Source: Bacteroidetes bacterium GWC2_46_850 (GTDB lineage Bacteria > Bacteroidota > Bacteroidia > Bacteroidales > Dysgonomonadaceae). From it: DNA of 64,000 nt. Positions 44,703 through 54,435 of the stretch are shown here, piece by piece. How positions within the stretch are numbered: position 1 is the stretch's first letter; each line of letters begins with the position of its first letter. The notes under the pieces were generated by a model. The model was not told where the DNA came from. It saw nothing but the letters and a program-made list of their open reading frames with translations, and did no database searches. The stretch is from NCBI GenBank assembly GCA_001768325.1, contig MENQ01000021.1, positions 310,001 through 374,000 of the forward strand. The letters are read 5' to 3'. Position numbers and translations under genes: made by a program.

Positions 44703-46557
44703 ACAAATTCAGGATTTTAGTAAATAAATGGGTATTCTCATAGATGCCGGCAAAATCTTGAGCTCCTGTCCCATATGCAAATACCGGGACCATGACTGAG
44801 GTGTGCCCTTTGGAGACAAAGGTTCCCTCAACTTTTCCGTTCTGTAGATCTCCTCCGGTAAGCGCCATACCTCCTGTTTCATGGTCTGCCGTGACAATCA
44901 CCAGTGTATTTGGGTTCAGCTCCGCATAATCAAAGGCTGCTTTTATGGCCCTGTCAAAATCCAGCATCTCGTTCACGATGGCTTCCGTGTCGTTCGCATG
45001 GCCGGCCCAGTCAATTTGTGAACTTTCTACCATCAGGAAGAACCCTTCTTTGTTGTCATTCAGTATGTTGATTGCTGTATGCATGCTTTCAGAAAGAAAT
45101 TCGCCCCTTTCAGGATAGGGAGCTGGATGTTCGGCTGCCACGAGTCCTGCCAGCTTACCCGTGGAGATGTTCCTGATATCGTCCATCGTAAACGCAAGCT
45201 GGAAACCTTTTGATTTCAGTTTATCCAACAGGTTCTCATTATCAGAACGGGCATCAAAATATTTTTTTCCACCTCCGATAAAGACGGTAATGTCTGAGTT
45301 TACAAAATCTGCCGCAATCTCCTCTTCCATTTTCCGGCTGGGCTGATGTGCGACAAAGGATGCCGGTGTAGCATGCGTGACGGCGCAGCTGGCGACAACT
45401 CCTGTTGAGAGGCCGTTTTCTATGGCATACTCAAGGAGTGATTTAACCGGCTTCCCATTTGTATCCACACCAATGGCTCCATTATTTGTTTTGGTTCCAC
45501 ATGCAATGGCTGTGCCGCCTGCAGCAGAATCCGTTATGTAGCTACTCGCAGAATAGGTTTTTGTGAAACCAACAAATTGACACTGTTCAAGATGGAGTAC
45601 TCCCTTATTTGCTGTCATCCCGGCATATACCTGACTGACCCCCATTCCGTCTCCAATCATTAAAATTACGTTCTTTACCTGCGGAGTTTTCCCTTGTCCG
45701 GTTTTGTTCGCATGATCTGCCCATTGCTCCTGCATATAGGTGAGAGCAGGTTTTATTTCATTGTTAAAGTCATGCCACCTGCTTTCGATAGAGATACATC
45801 CCTTGTATCCGATCTCTTTCAACGCGCTGAAATAGAGCCTGAAATCATCACCCTTTGTACCCGGGGAAGAGCGTTCCTCTCTTTCGGCAATATGACAATG
45901 ACGGATATACGTACCGTATTTTACTATTTCTGAAGCAGGTTCGTTTTCCCGCATCATGTGGTATATATCGCATAACAACTGCACATGGGGATGACCGACT
46001 GCTTCCACGATCGCGGCACCCTCCTCCAGGGAATTGATCAGATTGGTTTCAGACCTGTTCAATGGTTCAATGACGATGGTTACATCATACTTTTCGGCCA
46101 ACAGAGCGACCTGCTTGCAGAAAGAGATAAATTGTTCTGTAGCCTGTTCTTTGCTGAAGTCTTCAGGTACATTCCGGGCTTTGCCGCTTCCGAAAACAAT
46201 GTATGGTATTTTGGCCATACCGGCTCTACGCAGCGCAGATTCGGCCCACGCCAATGCTTCGTCCTGTTTGGTTTCAGTACCGGTAAGAGGTAAGCTGCCG
46301 GGAATAAAGCTGGTGCAGGAAATAATTCTCGCGTTTGAGTTCTTTATTTCATCGAGATGCACCTGAAATTCAGCGTCGCTCTTATCAGGCATCAGGTAGG
46401 CCACGTTCGATTCCACGTAGTCGTATCCTGTTGATTTTGTCAACGGGTAGTTGGATACGTTTGTACAAACGGCATACTCCGGCTGATTGGGGTAAGTATG
46501 GAATGCCATTACCAGCATGATAGATGCCAGCATGATACTGTAATTGAAAGGTTTCAT
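44686..46557 (-). CDS. Fusion of a xylose-isomerase-like TIM barrel and an alkaline phosphatase
   Basis: This 623-residue exported protein has two complete enzymes. Residues about 35-285 form a sugar-epimerase/isomerase TIM barrel with metal ligands apparently intact: Glu164 (IEPLNR), Asp197 (CDIYH), His222 (HCHIAE) and Glu258 (SIES). Residues about 295-623 are an alkaline phosphatase with GDGMG (Asp303), nucleophile Ser344 in ITDSAAGGTA, SQIDWAGHAND and TADHETGG. The start ATG 46557 is chosen because MKPFNYSIMLASIMLVMAFH is a signal sequence and begins 4 bp after the preceding gene; ATG 46689 would overlap that gene. The pairing suggests sequential dephosphorylation and isomerisation of one sugar phosphate, which is an inference. 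Confidence 0.88.
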   Translation of the reverse strand: MKPFNYSIMLASIMLVMAFHTYPNQPEYAVCTNVSNYPLTKSTGYDYVESNVAYLMPDKSDAEFQVHLDEIKNSNARIISCTSFIPGSLPLTGTETKQDEALAWAESALRRAGMAKIPYIVFGSGKARNVPEDFSKEQATEQFISFCKQVALLAEKYDVTIVIEPLNRSETNLINSLEEGAAIVEAVGHPHVQLLCDIYHMMRENEPASEIVKYGTYIRHCHIAEREERSSPGTKGDDFRLYFSALKEIGYKGCISIESRWHDFNNEIKPALTYMQEQWADHANKTGQGKTPQVKNVILMIGDGMGVSQVYAGMTANKGVLHLEQCQFVGFTKTYSASSYITDSAAGGTAIACGTKTNNGAIGVDTNGKPVKSLLEYAIENGLSTGVVASCAVTHATPASFVAHQPSRKMEEEIAADFVNSDITVFIGGGKKYFDARSDNENLLDKLKSKGFQLAFTMDDIRNISTGKLAGLVAAEHPAPYPERGEFLSESMHTAINILNDNKEGFFLMVESSQIDWAGHANDTEAIVNEMLDFDRAIKAAFDYAELNPNTLVIVTADHETGGMALTGGDLQNGKVEGTFVSKGHTSVMVPVFAYGTGAQDFAGIYENTHLFTKILNLYGFEK

Positions 46558-46561
46558 ACGA

Positions 46562-47920
46562 TTAATATTTAAATATTTTACCGCCTGCCATGATCTGTTG
46601 CGTTTTCGCATCGTACGTCGCACGCATGCCGGTCCGGTAGGCCGCATTTGCCATTGCGCAGGCAATTGTGTGGCTGTGTCCTGCTTCAACCGGACAATTG
46701 GTGGTCACATTTCTTTCCCGCACACATTCCATCCAGTTCCGCATATGGGCCGATGTGAGGGAATCACCCCCGGTATTGGCTTCGGCTTCCACGGTGATGC
46801 TGGGTAAGGTAAACTTGTCAAGCAGGTTGGCCTTTAATCCCATGGAGGATGCCTCGCGCTCGCGCAGCCCACCCTCGGGCGTAATTTCGTTGGTATCGAG
46901 GTTTAACATTCCGCCATTTGCATAGTAAAGTTCCTTTGTGCCTCCTGCCGAATTGCTGAAGCGGGAAGAGTAGACTACTTGAAAGCCCTTTTCCAGGTTA
47001 TCCAGTGGCCCATAATCGAATACCGAGGTGAGTGTATCGGCATTGGTGCGACCGTCTTTCCACTGGTAAATACCTCCGTTGGATACCACACTGCGGGGAT
47101 AGGGGAAGCCTGTGAACCAGTGTACTGTGTCGATCTGGTGGCACATCCATTGTCCGGGTATGCCGGAGGAATAGGGCCAGAACAGGCGGTATTCAAGGTA
47201 TTTGCGTGGGTCCCATGCTACTTTGGGGCGGTTCATCAGGAATCGGTTCCAGTCCACATCATTCTCTCTGATAGTAGCACAGAGCTCCGGCCTGCGCCAG
47301 CGTCCCGGCTGGTTCACATTCCAGCACATCTCGGCCATCACGATGTCACCAAATTTTCCCGAACGGATGTAGTCGTGTGCTGCACGGTAATTTGCCCCAC
47401 TGCGGCGCTGGGATCCAATCTGCACTATGATGCCGCTTTCTTTACAGGCTTTTAGCGCGGCATTGGCATCATCCAGCGTTTCTGCGAATGGTTTTTCACA
47501 ATAAGCATCCTTCCCCGCCCTGGCAGCTTCTACCAGATGCAGCGCGTGTTGGAAATCGGCGGTGCTGATGATGACCGCATCGATGTCGTTTCGGGCATAC
47601 AGCTCTTCGTTGTTGCGGCACAAGTCAACATCCCATCCGGTTTTCTGCCTGATGTAGGCTTTTCCCTCCTCGCGGCGTCGGTTCCAGATATCCGAGAGCG
47701 ACACCAGCTCGAAATTTAACTTTTCGGCATGGTCCATAAAACTGGGTAGTAATGAACTCCGAAACCTGTCGGAAAAACCGACAACCCCCACGCGGATCTT
47801 TTCGTTTGCGCCGGGGATGCGTGAATAACTTCTGGCACTCAAATCAAAACGGGTGCCTCCAATGGCCACGGCAGCCATGCCGGCCGATACTTTTTTAATG
47901 AACTCTCTTCTATTTTCCAT
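46562..47920 (-). CDS. Gfo/Idh/MocA-family oxidoreductase with Tat signal
   Basis: This 452-residue protein begins MENRREFIKKVSAGMAAVAIGG, a twin-arginine (RREFIKK) export signal, so it should fold with NAD(P) in the cytoplasm and act in the periplasm. The Rossmann domain shows RVGVVGFSDR, DAVIISTADFQH and the EKP motif CEKPFAET. The C-terminal alpha/beta domain follows (about residues 180-450, PGQWMCHQIDTVHWF). Exported members can oxidise sugars or drive retaining glycoside hydrolysis by transient oxidation (GH109/GH179-like chemistry), but the activity here is unknown. It is 51 bp after the glycosidase-like gene and 4 bp before the fusion gene. Confidence 0.9.
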   Translation of the reverse strand: MENRREFIKKVSAGMAAVAIGGTRFDLSARSYSRIPGANEKIRVGVVGFSDRFRSSLLPSFMDHAEKLNFELVSLSDIWNRRREEGKAYIRQKTGWDVDLCRNNEELYARNDIDAVIISTADFQHALHLVEAARAGKDAYCEKPFAETLDDANAALKACKESGIIVQIGSQRRSGANYRAAHDYIRSGKFGDIVMAEMCWNVNQPGRWRRPELCATIRENDVDWNRFLMNRPKVAWDPRKYLEYRLFWPYSSGIPGQWMCHQIDTVHWFTGFPYPRSVVSNGGIYQWKDGRTNADTLTSVFDYGPLDNLEKGFQVVYSSRFSNSAGGTKELYYANGGMLNLDTNEITPEGGLREREASSMGLKANLLDKFTLPSITVEAEANTGGDSLTSAHMRNWMECVRERNVTTNCPVEAGHSHTIACAMANAAYRTGMRATYDAKTQQIMAGGKIFKY

Positions 47921-47971
47921 GACAAAATATAATTGTTTTGCAGCTGCATACAGCCGATAAAAAGCTCGACG

Positions 47972-50305
47972 TTATTCTCTCTTTATCAGCCAAATATCAC
48001 ATACTTTGGAATGCTGACGCCAATTCATGTGTGACTCTTCCGGTTCATCGAATGAGACATCCAATTTGCCATCCTGAAAGTACCTTCTATCTACTGGAAA
48101 CTCTTTGAACTCCTCCAGTTCTTTTGGGTACCGAGTTGGGGATACTCGTTCTCCATCCACCCTGAGCAATGCATCACCATACCCGGCAACGCGGATCAGG
48201 TAGCGGGCATTGGGATCAAGATCCTCGTATACCAGAGACGGAAAATTCTGAAATAACTGGGTTGATAATCTCTTTCTGCTCTTTCCGCTATCCCACCAGG
48301 CCACATCGGTGGCATCGTAGACAGTGGATTTCACCCGTGGACTTTGGCTGATATTCGATACATTGTCGTAATAGCTCCCTTTTCCGGGATTCTCCCATCT
48401 GGCAATCACTTCAATTGCGGTCAGTTTTTCAGCTTCGGTTCCCATTTGTGTTATCTTTTCAAACTGGTCTGACAACCACCAGCGATTATTTAGCGGATAG
48501 TCCACAAAATCAAGTACACAACCTCGCTCCGGGCCGCTGGCACCATACTTCTCCATGCTGGTTTGCAGACCTATGGAGTAGTATAACGCTTCACAATAAT
48601 CATCGATTTTCTTTCTTAACCCGGGAGCAATATTGAGACGGTCGGCTCCGTTTACTTTTTCCAAAGCCAACTTCATTGCTTTTTCAGCGCCAATCCCCGG
48701 AGCCTGTTCAAGCAATAGATTTGCTTCCTGCTCAAGCCCTTGTTCGTATAGCTTCCGCCGCTTCGTATAGATATCATAGTAAGCACGAAGCAACAGCATT
48801 TGCCAGCGCCAATCCTTTTGGAGAAAGGAATAGGCTTGCTCTAATTGCTGCCAGCGGGCAAACGTCATTTCGATCCCTCCGTTTGCCTCTACCGGGCCAT
48901 CCCAGTTGCGCTCCAATCCCAATATGGCATCCGCAACGTGGTCGTTGGGGTGGGTGCCAAAAAAGAAACGTACGTATTGTTCCGTAATGCCAATGGCAGT
49001 TTCCTTGTCACTCCACCCCTTTCGGCTCCAGATAAACTTGTTCACGTCATCGTGAGCTCCGTCGGAGTAGGTGATGAAACCGTCGGTGAAGGGAGCATAC
49101 CGGTCGTGTATTTCAGCATAATAGAAGGGTTGTGGATTGATCGGCTCCCGACCCAATGTGAGTGCGAACGCCTGATCCCATCTGGGCACAGGGTAGGAAC
49201 AGCGGACGGTATGCGTGATATCGGCATAATGCCTGTGCATGTACTTCCTGGGAAGACGATAGCGTGTGTCGGACAGTGGAGGACTTCCCGGTCCGCTTAC
49301 CACACCCCGTAACCAGTCCGGGTTCTCCGTTTCCAGGAAATGATAGAAATAATCGATCTGCTCATCACTGAAGCCTTGCAGGGAGACCCAGACACCGGCT
49401 GTGGGGTGTTGTTTTTGCAGCGCTGCAGCGATGGCTTTGAGGAAAGGCATCACGTATCGTGGATGATTTTCTCCCGGGTCTCCGCCCGGCACAAAAACAT
49501 GGCTCAGATGCGGGCACTTCCGGTAGTAATCGGCATGCTTCTTCACTTCTGCCTCAAACTGCTCCTTATTCGACAAGTCAACCCTGACCGGTGTCCACAC
49601 CCAGTGGGCCAAACCGTACTCTTTACAAACCTGGCTGATATGGCTGTTCATTATTTCCCTGGTTACTTTCATGTGCGGACTGGGTGTATCATCAAAAGGA
49701 ATGGTCTCAATGGCATTGGTGCCAAACAGAGCCAATTCCCGGATGTATTGTTCGTATTGTTCCTTTGTCCAGGCATCGTAGGAGTTCGCAGTATTGCGGT
49801 AACCGAGCTGATGGCCCCGGATGGGGTAATCCGGTTCACTTTGTATGGCATTTGAAGCGTTAAAAAGCATTTGCTTTTCGGCAAACAAGGATGTACGGAG
49901 CAGATGCCCCGCAGCATACAAGAGGCCCCGCTCGTCACTTCCGATCAGCCACATGATTGTTTGATCAGCGTCTTCTTCCACCGCCACGTTGAACGATTCG
50001 GACGGCAGGGAGTGATTGCTTTTCTCCGGGAGTGGCCTGCTATGGAGGCTTTCATCGGAAGTAAGTGCCAGAGCGATGATTCGATGGTGACTCCATCCGT
50101 TTGTCACCTTCAGGCTAAGATGGCTACGCCGGGCAGCCTCCTCCTGCAGTACCTTGATGATGGTTTCTTTTAAAGGTGATTGAACAGACGAAGAGATTAT
50201 CAATTGACTTTCGGAGAGGTCAATCTCACCGGCGTTGAGGGTCGAAGAGAAGAATAGAAGGGCGATGCATGCGGTCAGCACAACACGCCATCTGCCTATG
50301 ATCAT
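47972..50305 (-). CDS. Glycoside hydrolase-like protein with GH67/GH20b-type N-terminal domain, family unassigned
   Basis: A secreted protein of about 777 residues. ATG 50305 (MIIGRWRVVLTACIALLFFSS) is chosen because it overlaps the preceding stop as ATGA, indicating coupled translation; ATG 50317 is the alternative. Residues about 30-150 form an alpha/beta domain (WLIGSDERGLLYAAGHLLR) like those before the barrel in GH20, GH67 and GH84 enzymes. A TIM barrel follows (RGHQLGYRNTANSYD, FGTNAIETIPFDD, HVFVPGGDPGENHP, WVSLQGFSDEQ), then helices and a C-terminal beta-domain. Candidate acids lie in GGDPGENH and in YYAEIHDRY, but none can be assigned firmly. An alpha-glucuronidase- or hexosaminidase-like role is possible. 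Confidence 0.72.
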   Translation of the reverse strand: MIIGRWRVVLTACIALLFFSSTLNAGEIDLSESQLIISSSVQSPLKETIIKVLQEEAARRSHLSLKVTNGWSHHRIIALALTSDESLHSRPLPEKSNHSLPSESFNVAVEEDADQTIMWLIGSDERGLLYAAGHLLRTSLFAEKQMLFNASNAIQSEPDYPIRGHQLGYRNTANSYDAWTKEQYEQYIRELALFGTNAIETIPFDDTPSPHMKVTREIMNSHISQVCKEYGLAHWVWTPVRVDLSNKEQFEAEVKKHADYYRKCPHLSHVFVPGGDPGENHPRYVMPFLKAIAAALQKQHPTAGVWVSLQGFSDEQIDYFYHFLETENPDWLRGVVSGPGSPPLSDTRYRLPRKYMHRHYADITHTVRCSYPVPRWDQAFALTLGREPINPQPFYYAEIHDRYAPFTDGFITYSDGAHDDVNKFIWSRKGWSDKETAIGITEQYVRFFFGTHPNDHVADAILGLERNWDGPVEANGGIEMTFARWQQLEQAYSFLQKDWRWQMLLLRAYYDIYTKRRKLYEQGLEQEANLLLEQAPGIGAEKAMKLALEKVNGADRLNIAPGLRKKIDDYCEALYYSIGLQTSMEKYGASGPERGCVLDFVDYPLNNRWWLSDQFEKITQMGTEAEKLTAIEVIARWENPGKGSYYDNVSNISQSPRVKSTVYDATDVAWWDSGKSRKRLSTQLFQNFPSLVYEDLDPNARYLIRVAGYGDALLRVDGERVSPTRYPKELEEFKEFPVDRRYFQDGKLDVSFDEPEESHMNWRQHSKVCDIWLIKRE

Positions 50306-51597
50306 GGCTCTGTACATGGTAGGTGATCGTTATTTTTCAAAGATACACAATTATTTAAATTGTTGATTGTTGCATCGGTAAAATACGCACGAAGCAGATT
50401 TCTCTCTCCTTCCTGCTTTTCAAGCTCAAACTTGTCGTATAACCTGCCTGTAGCGGTATAGGTTTCAAGCGTCAACAGATCGGCGTTGACCCGGATAATC
50501 TGATAGAGTTGTATTTCTGCGGCAGAGCGGTGCATCCATTTCTGCTTGTTGAGTTTGTAAAACTTCGATCCGCTGACAGACACCATATATGCGGTTCCCT
50601 CACTGTGGGTGCGGGCATAGGTGTGGTCATGCCCTGTGAGTACCAGGTCTACTTTATGTTTTTCGAACAGTGGTTTCCACAAGTCTCGCAGTGCCTCATT
50701 GTCACGGAGCACAGCCGATGAATATATCGGGTGATGAAAGGTGATGATGGTCCACAGTTGCGGATTATGGGAAAGTACTTCCTCCAACCATTGCTTTTGC
50801 TCCTCTTGCTTCTCATTCGAATTGAGTGAGATGATCCGCACCCCTTGGTAATCGATATAATAACAACTCTCTTTCACCCCTTCCGGACCGTTTTGGGGGA
50901 AGGTGAACTGTGGTTGCCAGAATCTGCTTAAATGCCGCACGTCCTGATCTCTGAAATATTCATGATTCCCTGGGGTGGCGATGACGGGAATTGTGGCATT
51001 CACCCATCCTGGGGCGTTGAACCACTCCCCCCATTGTTCGTCGTTCTCAGCTCTGTTAATCAGATCTCCGGCATGAAGCGTGAAGGACGCATCTGCTGCA
51101 TGACGAAAGGCCTGGCGAAAGAGGCGAGACCAGTTTTCTTTAATATCATTCTGTGCATCACCAAAGTAAATAAAAGAAAAAGGAACAGCCTCCAGGGCGG
51201 CGGTTTTGAAATGAAACCATTCCGTCCAGTTTTTCCCGTCGCCAACGCGGTACGTGTAGGTAGTTGCGGGAGCGAGGCCCTCAAAGTTGACACTGTGATA
51301 ATTCACCTTTCCACCCAGTTCACTGTGCAGAGGCGTTGTAACAGCCATCCTCTCTTCGTATCTGGTGTCATGCCCGTTATCTTGTGCTACACCTATCTGT
51401 GCCACTGCTCGTTCAACAGAACGGTCTGTACGCCAGGTGACTGCCTGCGAATGGGCGGGATCATCGGCCCAGGTAAGCACAATTCTGTCCGGATAGGGTG
51501 ATGCAGCAACAAAAGTGAAAGTAACCAGGCAGAAAAGTATTCTACAGGAAAACCTGTATAGCTTTGCATAAAATGCAGCGAGTTGTTTATTTTTCAT
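50302..51597 (-). CDS. Purple-acid-phosphatase-like metallophosphoesterase, short form
   Basis: This 431-residue exported protein has an N-terminal fibronectin-like domain of the purple acid phosphatase family (DRIVLTWADDPAHSQAVTWR). The metallophosphoesterase core shows GDAQND, HAGDLINRAEND, GNHEYF, FHHPIY and GHDHTYAR. The tyrosine ligand of true purple enzymes (GDxxY) is replaced by Asn (GDLIN), so the metal centre should differ from the coloured Fe(III) type. It probably cleaves phosphomonoesters or diesters. It is adjacent to a paralogue (12 bp upstream) and coupled to the downstream glycosidase-like gene. Confidence 0.88.
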   Translation of the reverse strand: MKNKQLAAFYAKLYRFSCRILFCLVTFTFVAASPYPDRIVLTWADDPAHSQAVTWRTDRSVERAVAQIGVAQDNGHDTRYEERMAVTTPLHSELGGKVNYHSVNFEGLAPATTYTYRVGDGKNWTEWFHFKTAALEAVPFSFIYFGDAQNDIKENWSRLFRQAFRHAADASFTLHAGDLINRAENDEQWGEWFNAPGWVNATIPVIATPGNHEYFRDQDVRHLSRFWQPQFTFPQNGPEGVKESCYYIDYQGVRIISLNSNEKQEEQKQWLEEVLSHNPQLWTIITFHHPIYSSAVLRDNEALRDLWKPLFEKHKVDLVLTGHDHTYARTHSEGTAYMVSVSGSKFYKLNKQKWMHRSAAEIQLYQIIRVNADLLTLETYTATGRLYDKFELEKQEGERNLLRAYFTDATINNLNNCVSLKNNDHLPCTEP

Positions 51598-51609
51598 AAA
51601 ATTGCTTAC

Positions 51610-53427
51610 TTATTTGTACAGTAAGAACTGATCATTCATTGTGTCATCAACCCGTTTTGAAATAAAGCGAAGGGTATCGTGATCGATCTCGATTATCTGG
51701 AATAAGCCGCCTATGTTGGCATACACTTCGTTGTAGGTGGGTGAAGCGGGTTCGGGTTCGCGGGGTTCCACAGTGACGGACGAAACATAGATGGTACCCT
51801 TTGTCGGCTTTGATACGACCCGCTCGTTATGAATGGGGAAAGAGCGGAAATATTGATGAATATGGCCCGACAACACCAGGTCGACCTGATACTTGTCGAA
51901 GAGAGAACCCCACAAACGGCGTATCTCTGGATAGGCGTCATCCGTTGCATAGGGAGGGAAATGGGTCACGGCGATCTTCCACTTCTCTTTGGTCTGTTTG
52001 AGTTCTTTCTCGAGCCAATAGGCGATCTTCTGTAAATCACCGGTAGCGTCGAGCATATAGAAACGTGCATCACCGTATGAAACAGCATAATTTCGTTCGG
52101 GTACAAGGCCGCTGGCTTCTTCCCGGGGTAACATGAAGAGTTGTGTATAGAGGGTGGGGGGCAGGCCGTCTTGACTGTCGTGATTACCCAAGGTAGGGAG
52201 AAAGGGCAGCCGGGGAAAAATATCCCTTGCCGCGTGCATATATTGATCCCAATGGTCCCTGAAAAGGCCGCTATTGACGTGATCACCCGAATGTACCAGG
52301 AATGCAGCATCGGGCGCATCTTTCAGAGCCTGTCTGAGTACCGGCTCCACGATGTCGTCGTTGTGCGTATCACCCAGGTAGATAAAGCGAAAAGCTCTTT
52401 TTCCCTGCGGTGCGGTACGGAAAGAGTGGGTAACACCCTCCATATTATTTTCAGAGTTGTAAATCAAATAATTATACTCTGTGTCTGGTTGTAGTCCGGA
52501 GATATTTACCTCCCAGTGCTTCACCATGGGATCATTGATAATATAAGGATCGCTCAGGATTTGGACTTCAGCTGCTCTCTCCGACAGCCTCCCTTTGGGT
52601 TTGTTCATCGGCCAGTAGCGGAGGCTCATTTTGTTCGCAGAAGTGTCGCTTCTCCACTGTATCGCCTGTGTTGTACGCGGGTCGTCACACCAGGTAAGCA
52701 TGATTTGGTCTGCCAGTGGTGAAGCGGGATAAGCAGTTTTCCGGAATGATTTCAGTATGGCGGCTTCGCGTGCCCGGCCGCGGATGGTGGTAAATAGCGT
52801 ATGCCCTTCCAGTTCTTCAGGAAGTTGTTCGATTACCAATTCATCCCAGTCGTTGTAGGTATAGGCTCCTTTCCCCATCGCGATCACAGGCCAATTGTCG
52901 GGGGAGTGATGCAGTATCCTGGGTGCCGGTTTACCGGGCAGGGGTCCTATTGTGACGAAATATACCACCCGGTGCAGATCGAATCCATTGATCCCCAGTC
53001 TGATTTCTCCGGCGGGATACTCTTTCTGCCATACTTCATAGGTATAGTTTGCGTTGGAAACTGTCAAACCGCTCTTTCGGAATCCCTTCTCCACGAACCA
53101 AAACGGAACGGTTTCCTGTTGTTCATGACGCATGACGGATACCAAGGCAGGCGCATCGACGGTAAAACGCCAATGATCACCGGCAAAGATATCTTTTTCC
53201 TCTTCACGGATCACACCCATCAGTTGTTGGTGGGTAAGCTGATTTAGCTTCTCTGCCGTTATCGTGGAAATGATCCGCTCCAGGACACTGTTTCTGGCTT
53301 GTTCTGTTTTCGAACGGAGTGGGACACCGGTTTCTTTGCTGCGGTCATGCAGGTTATTGTATGCAAACAAACAGGCGACGGCAATCACCGCCAGGAGCGT
53401 GATTCCTGTGATCTTTATTAGCTTCAT
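51610..53427 (-). CDS. Purple-acid-phosphatase-like metallophosphoesterase, long form
   Basis: A 605-residue protein with the same core as its neighbour (DQIMLTWCDDPRTTQAIQWR; LGDTHNDD; HSGDHVNSG; GNHDSQDG; VTHFPPY; SGHIHQYF) plus about 210 extra N-terminal residues that look beta-rich. The N-terminus ITLLAVIAVACLF could be an uncleaved anchor or a lipoprotein signal with Cys19. As in the short form, Asn replaces the Tyr ligand (GDHVN). Two unlike paralogues side by side suggest different phosphate linkages of one substrate. The gene ends 12 bp before the short form. Confidence 0.88.
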   Translation of the reverse strand: MKLIKITGITLLAVIAVACLFAYNNLHDRSKETGVPLRSKTEQARNSVLERIISTITAEKLNQLTHQQLMGVIREEEKDIFAGDHWRFTVDAPALVSVMRHEQQETVPFWFVEKGFRKSGLTVSNANYTYEVWQKEYPAGEIRLGINGFDLHRVVYFVTIGPLPGKPAPRILHHSPDNWPVIAMGKGAYTYNDWDELVIEQLPEELEGHTLFTTIRGRAREAAILKSFRKTAYPASPLADQIMLTWCDDPRTTQAIQWRSDTSANKMSLRYWPMNKPKGRLSERAAEVQILSDPYIINDPMVKHWEVNISGLQPDTEYNYLIYNSENNMEGVTHSFRTAPQGKRAFRFIYLGDTHNDDIVEPVLRQALKDAPDAAFLVHSGDHVNSGLFRDHWDQYMHAARDIFPRLPFLPTLGNHDSQDGLPPTLYTQLFMLPREEASGLVPERNYAVSYGDARFYMLDATGDLQKIAYWLEKELKQTKEKWKIAVTHFPPYATDDAYPEIRRLWGSLFDKYQVDLVLSGHIHQYFRSFPIHNERVVSKPTKGTIYVSSVTVEPREPEPASPTYNEVYANIGGLFQIIEIDHDTLRFISKRVDDTMNDQFLLYK

Positions 53428-53438
53428 TTAAAATCAGT

Positions 53439-54356
53439 TTACATTTCTCTTTGTAGCTCGAACAGAGGCCGATAACTGATCAGAATGATCCCTTCATCTT
53501 CCAGCAATTGCTTTATCTTTTCATCGGTGAAGAAGTCCAGCTCCTTGATCCGTTTCGAAGCAGAGCCTGTGATTGCCCGTATTTCATCACTCTCTGTTGC
53601 GGCATGAATGTATATTTCCGTCACTCCCGGTTGCAGGTTTTTGATGTAATTGGTCCAGAATGCTTCCAGATTCTCTGCTTTGTAATCTTCCAGCTCTTCG
53701 TGGATGAAGTAGTCGGGATGAATGATTCCTTTCTCTTTGCAAAGATCCCGAAAAGAAGGGGCACCCATATTCTCCAGCGTGGCCTGTGACGGCATGCGTG
53801 CCGGCAGATCGAACTCCTCGGCTAGTTGCAGATAGATATGCATGTAATCGGGCGAGTACTGATAAGTTCCCATGTGGGAGTCGATGTGTGTTATCGGCAC
53901 GCCCGCATCGAGCGCCTTGCGAATCTGCGCCCTGCCCTCTGTCAGTGCTTCCTGGGTGTTGGATGCGTGATACACCTCCATGACCCCTTTCCACATATAA
54001 CCCTGCTCATCGTATAACCCCGGTACATCGTTGCGGGGAGCAATCGTACCCCATCGGTAGTTTTTCCATTCGGAAGTGAGTGTGAGGTGTACGCCGAATC
54101 CCTTTTCCGGATTCTCCTTTGCATATTTCACGATCTCATTCGACCAGGGACAGGGAATCATGATGGTGGCAGAGCTGATCAACCCTTTCTCCATCCCTTC
54201 CATGGTAGCGCTGTTGGCTGCGTGACACATGCCGGCATCGTCATTGTTGATAATCAGTAGCTTATCCGTTTTTTTATAACCCAGACGTTCTGCCAATGTT
54301 TGGGCGGTGAGGCTCCCCGCCAGCAGTAAAAAGCTTAATAGGAAAATAGTCTTCAT
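53439..54356 (-). CDS. YdjC/ChbG-family carbohydrate deacetylase, secreted
   Basis: A protein of about 305 residues; ATG 54356 (MKTIFLLSFLLLAGSLTAQ) gives a clean signal peptide, whereas 54503 adds a stretch that overlaps the preceding gene. YdjC motifs are clear: IINNDDAGMCHAAN with the metal Asp, FGVHLTLTSEW with a metal His, and ITHIDSHMGTYQ with the second His. Family members remove N-acetyl groups from chito-oligosaccharides; related exported Bacteroidetes forms have untested substrates. Its place in this operon suggests the target glycan carries acetylated amino sugars (inference). It ends 11 bp before the long phosphatase gene. Confidence 0.88.
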   Translation of the reverse strand: MKTIFLLSFLLLAGSLTAQTLAERLGYKKTDKLLIINNDDAGMCHAANSATMEGMEKGLISSATIMIPCPWSNEIVKYAKENPEKGFGVHLTLTSEWKNYRWGTIAPRNDVPGLYDEQGYMWKGVMEVYHASNTQEALTEGRAQIRKALDAGVPITHIDSHMGTYQYSPDYMHIYLQLAEEFDLPARMPSQATLENMGAPSFRDLCKEKGIIHPDYFIHEELEDYKAENLEAFWTNYIKNLQPGVTEIYIHAATESDEIRAITGSASKRIKELDFFTDEKIKQLLEDEGIILISYRPLFELQREM

Positions 54357-54435
54357 CCGTTTATTTTTTTGAGATGATGGTTTATGCAATTCACTTTCAA
54401 TCAATTTCATGTTCATAATGAGGTGGGTACTTGTT

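Noticed and set aside
44686-46689. Start of the TIM-barrel/AlkP fusion at 46689
   Set aside because: The extra 44 residues overlap the oxidoreductase gene and would hide the signal peptide that begins at ATG 46557.
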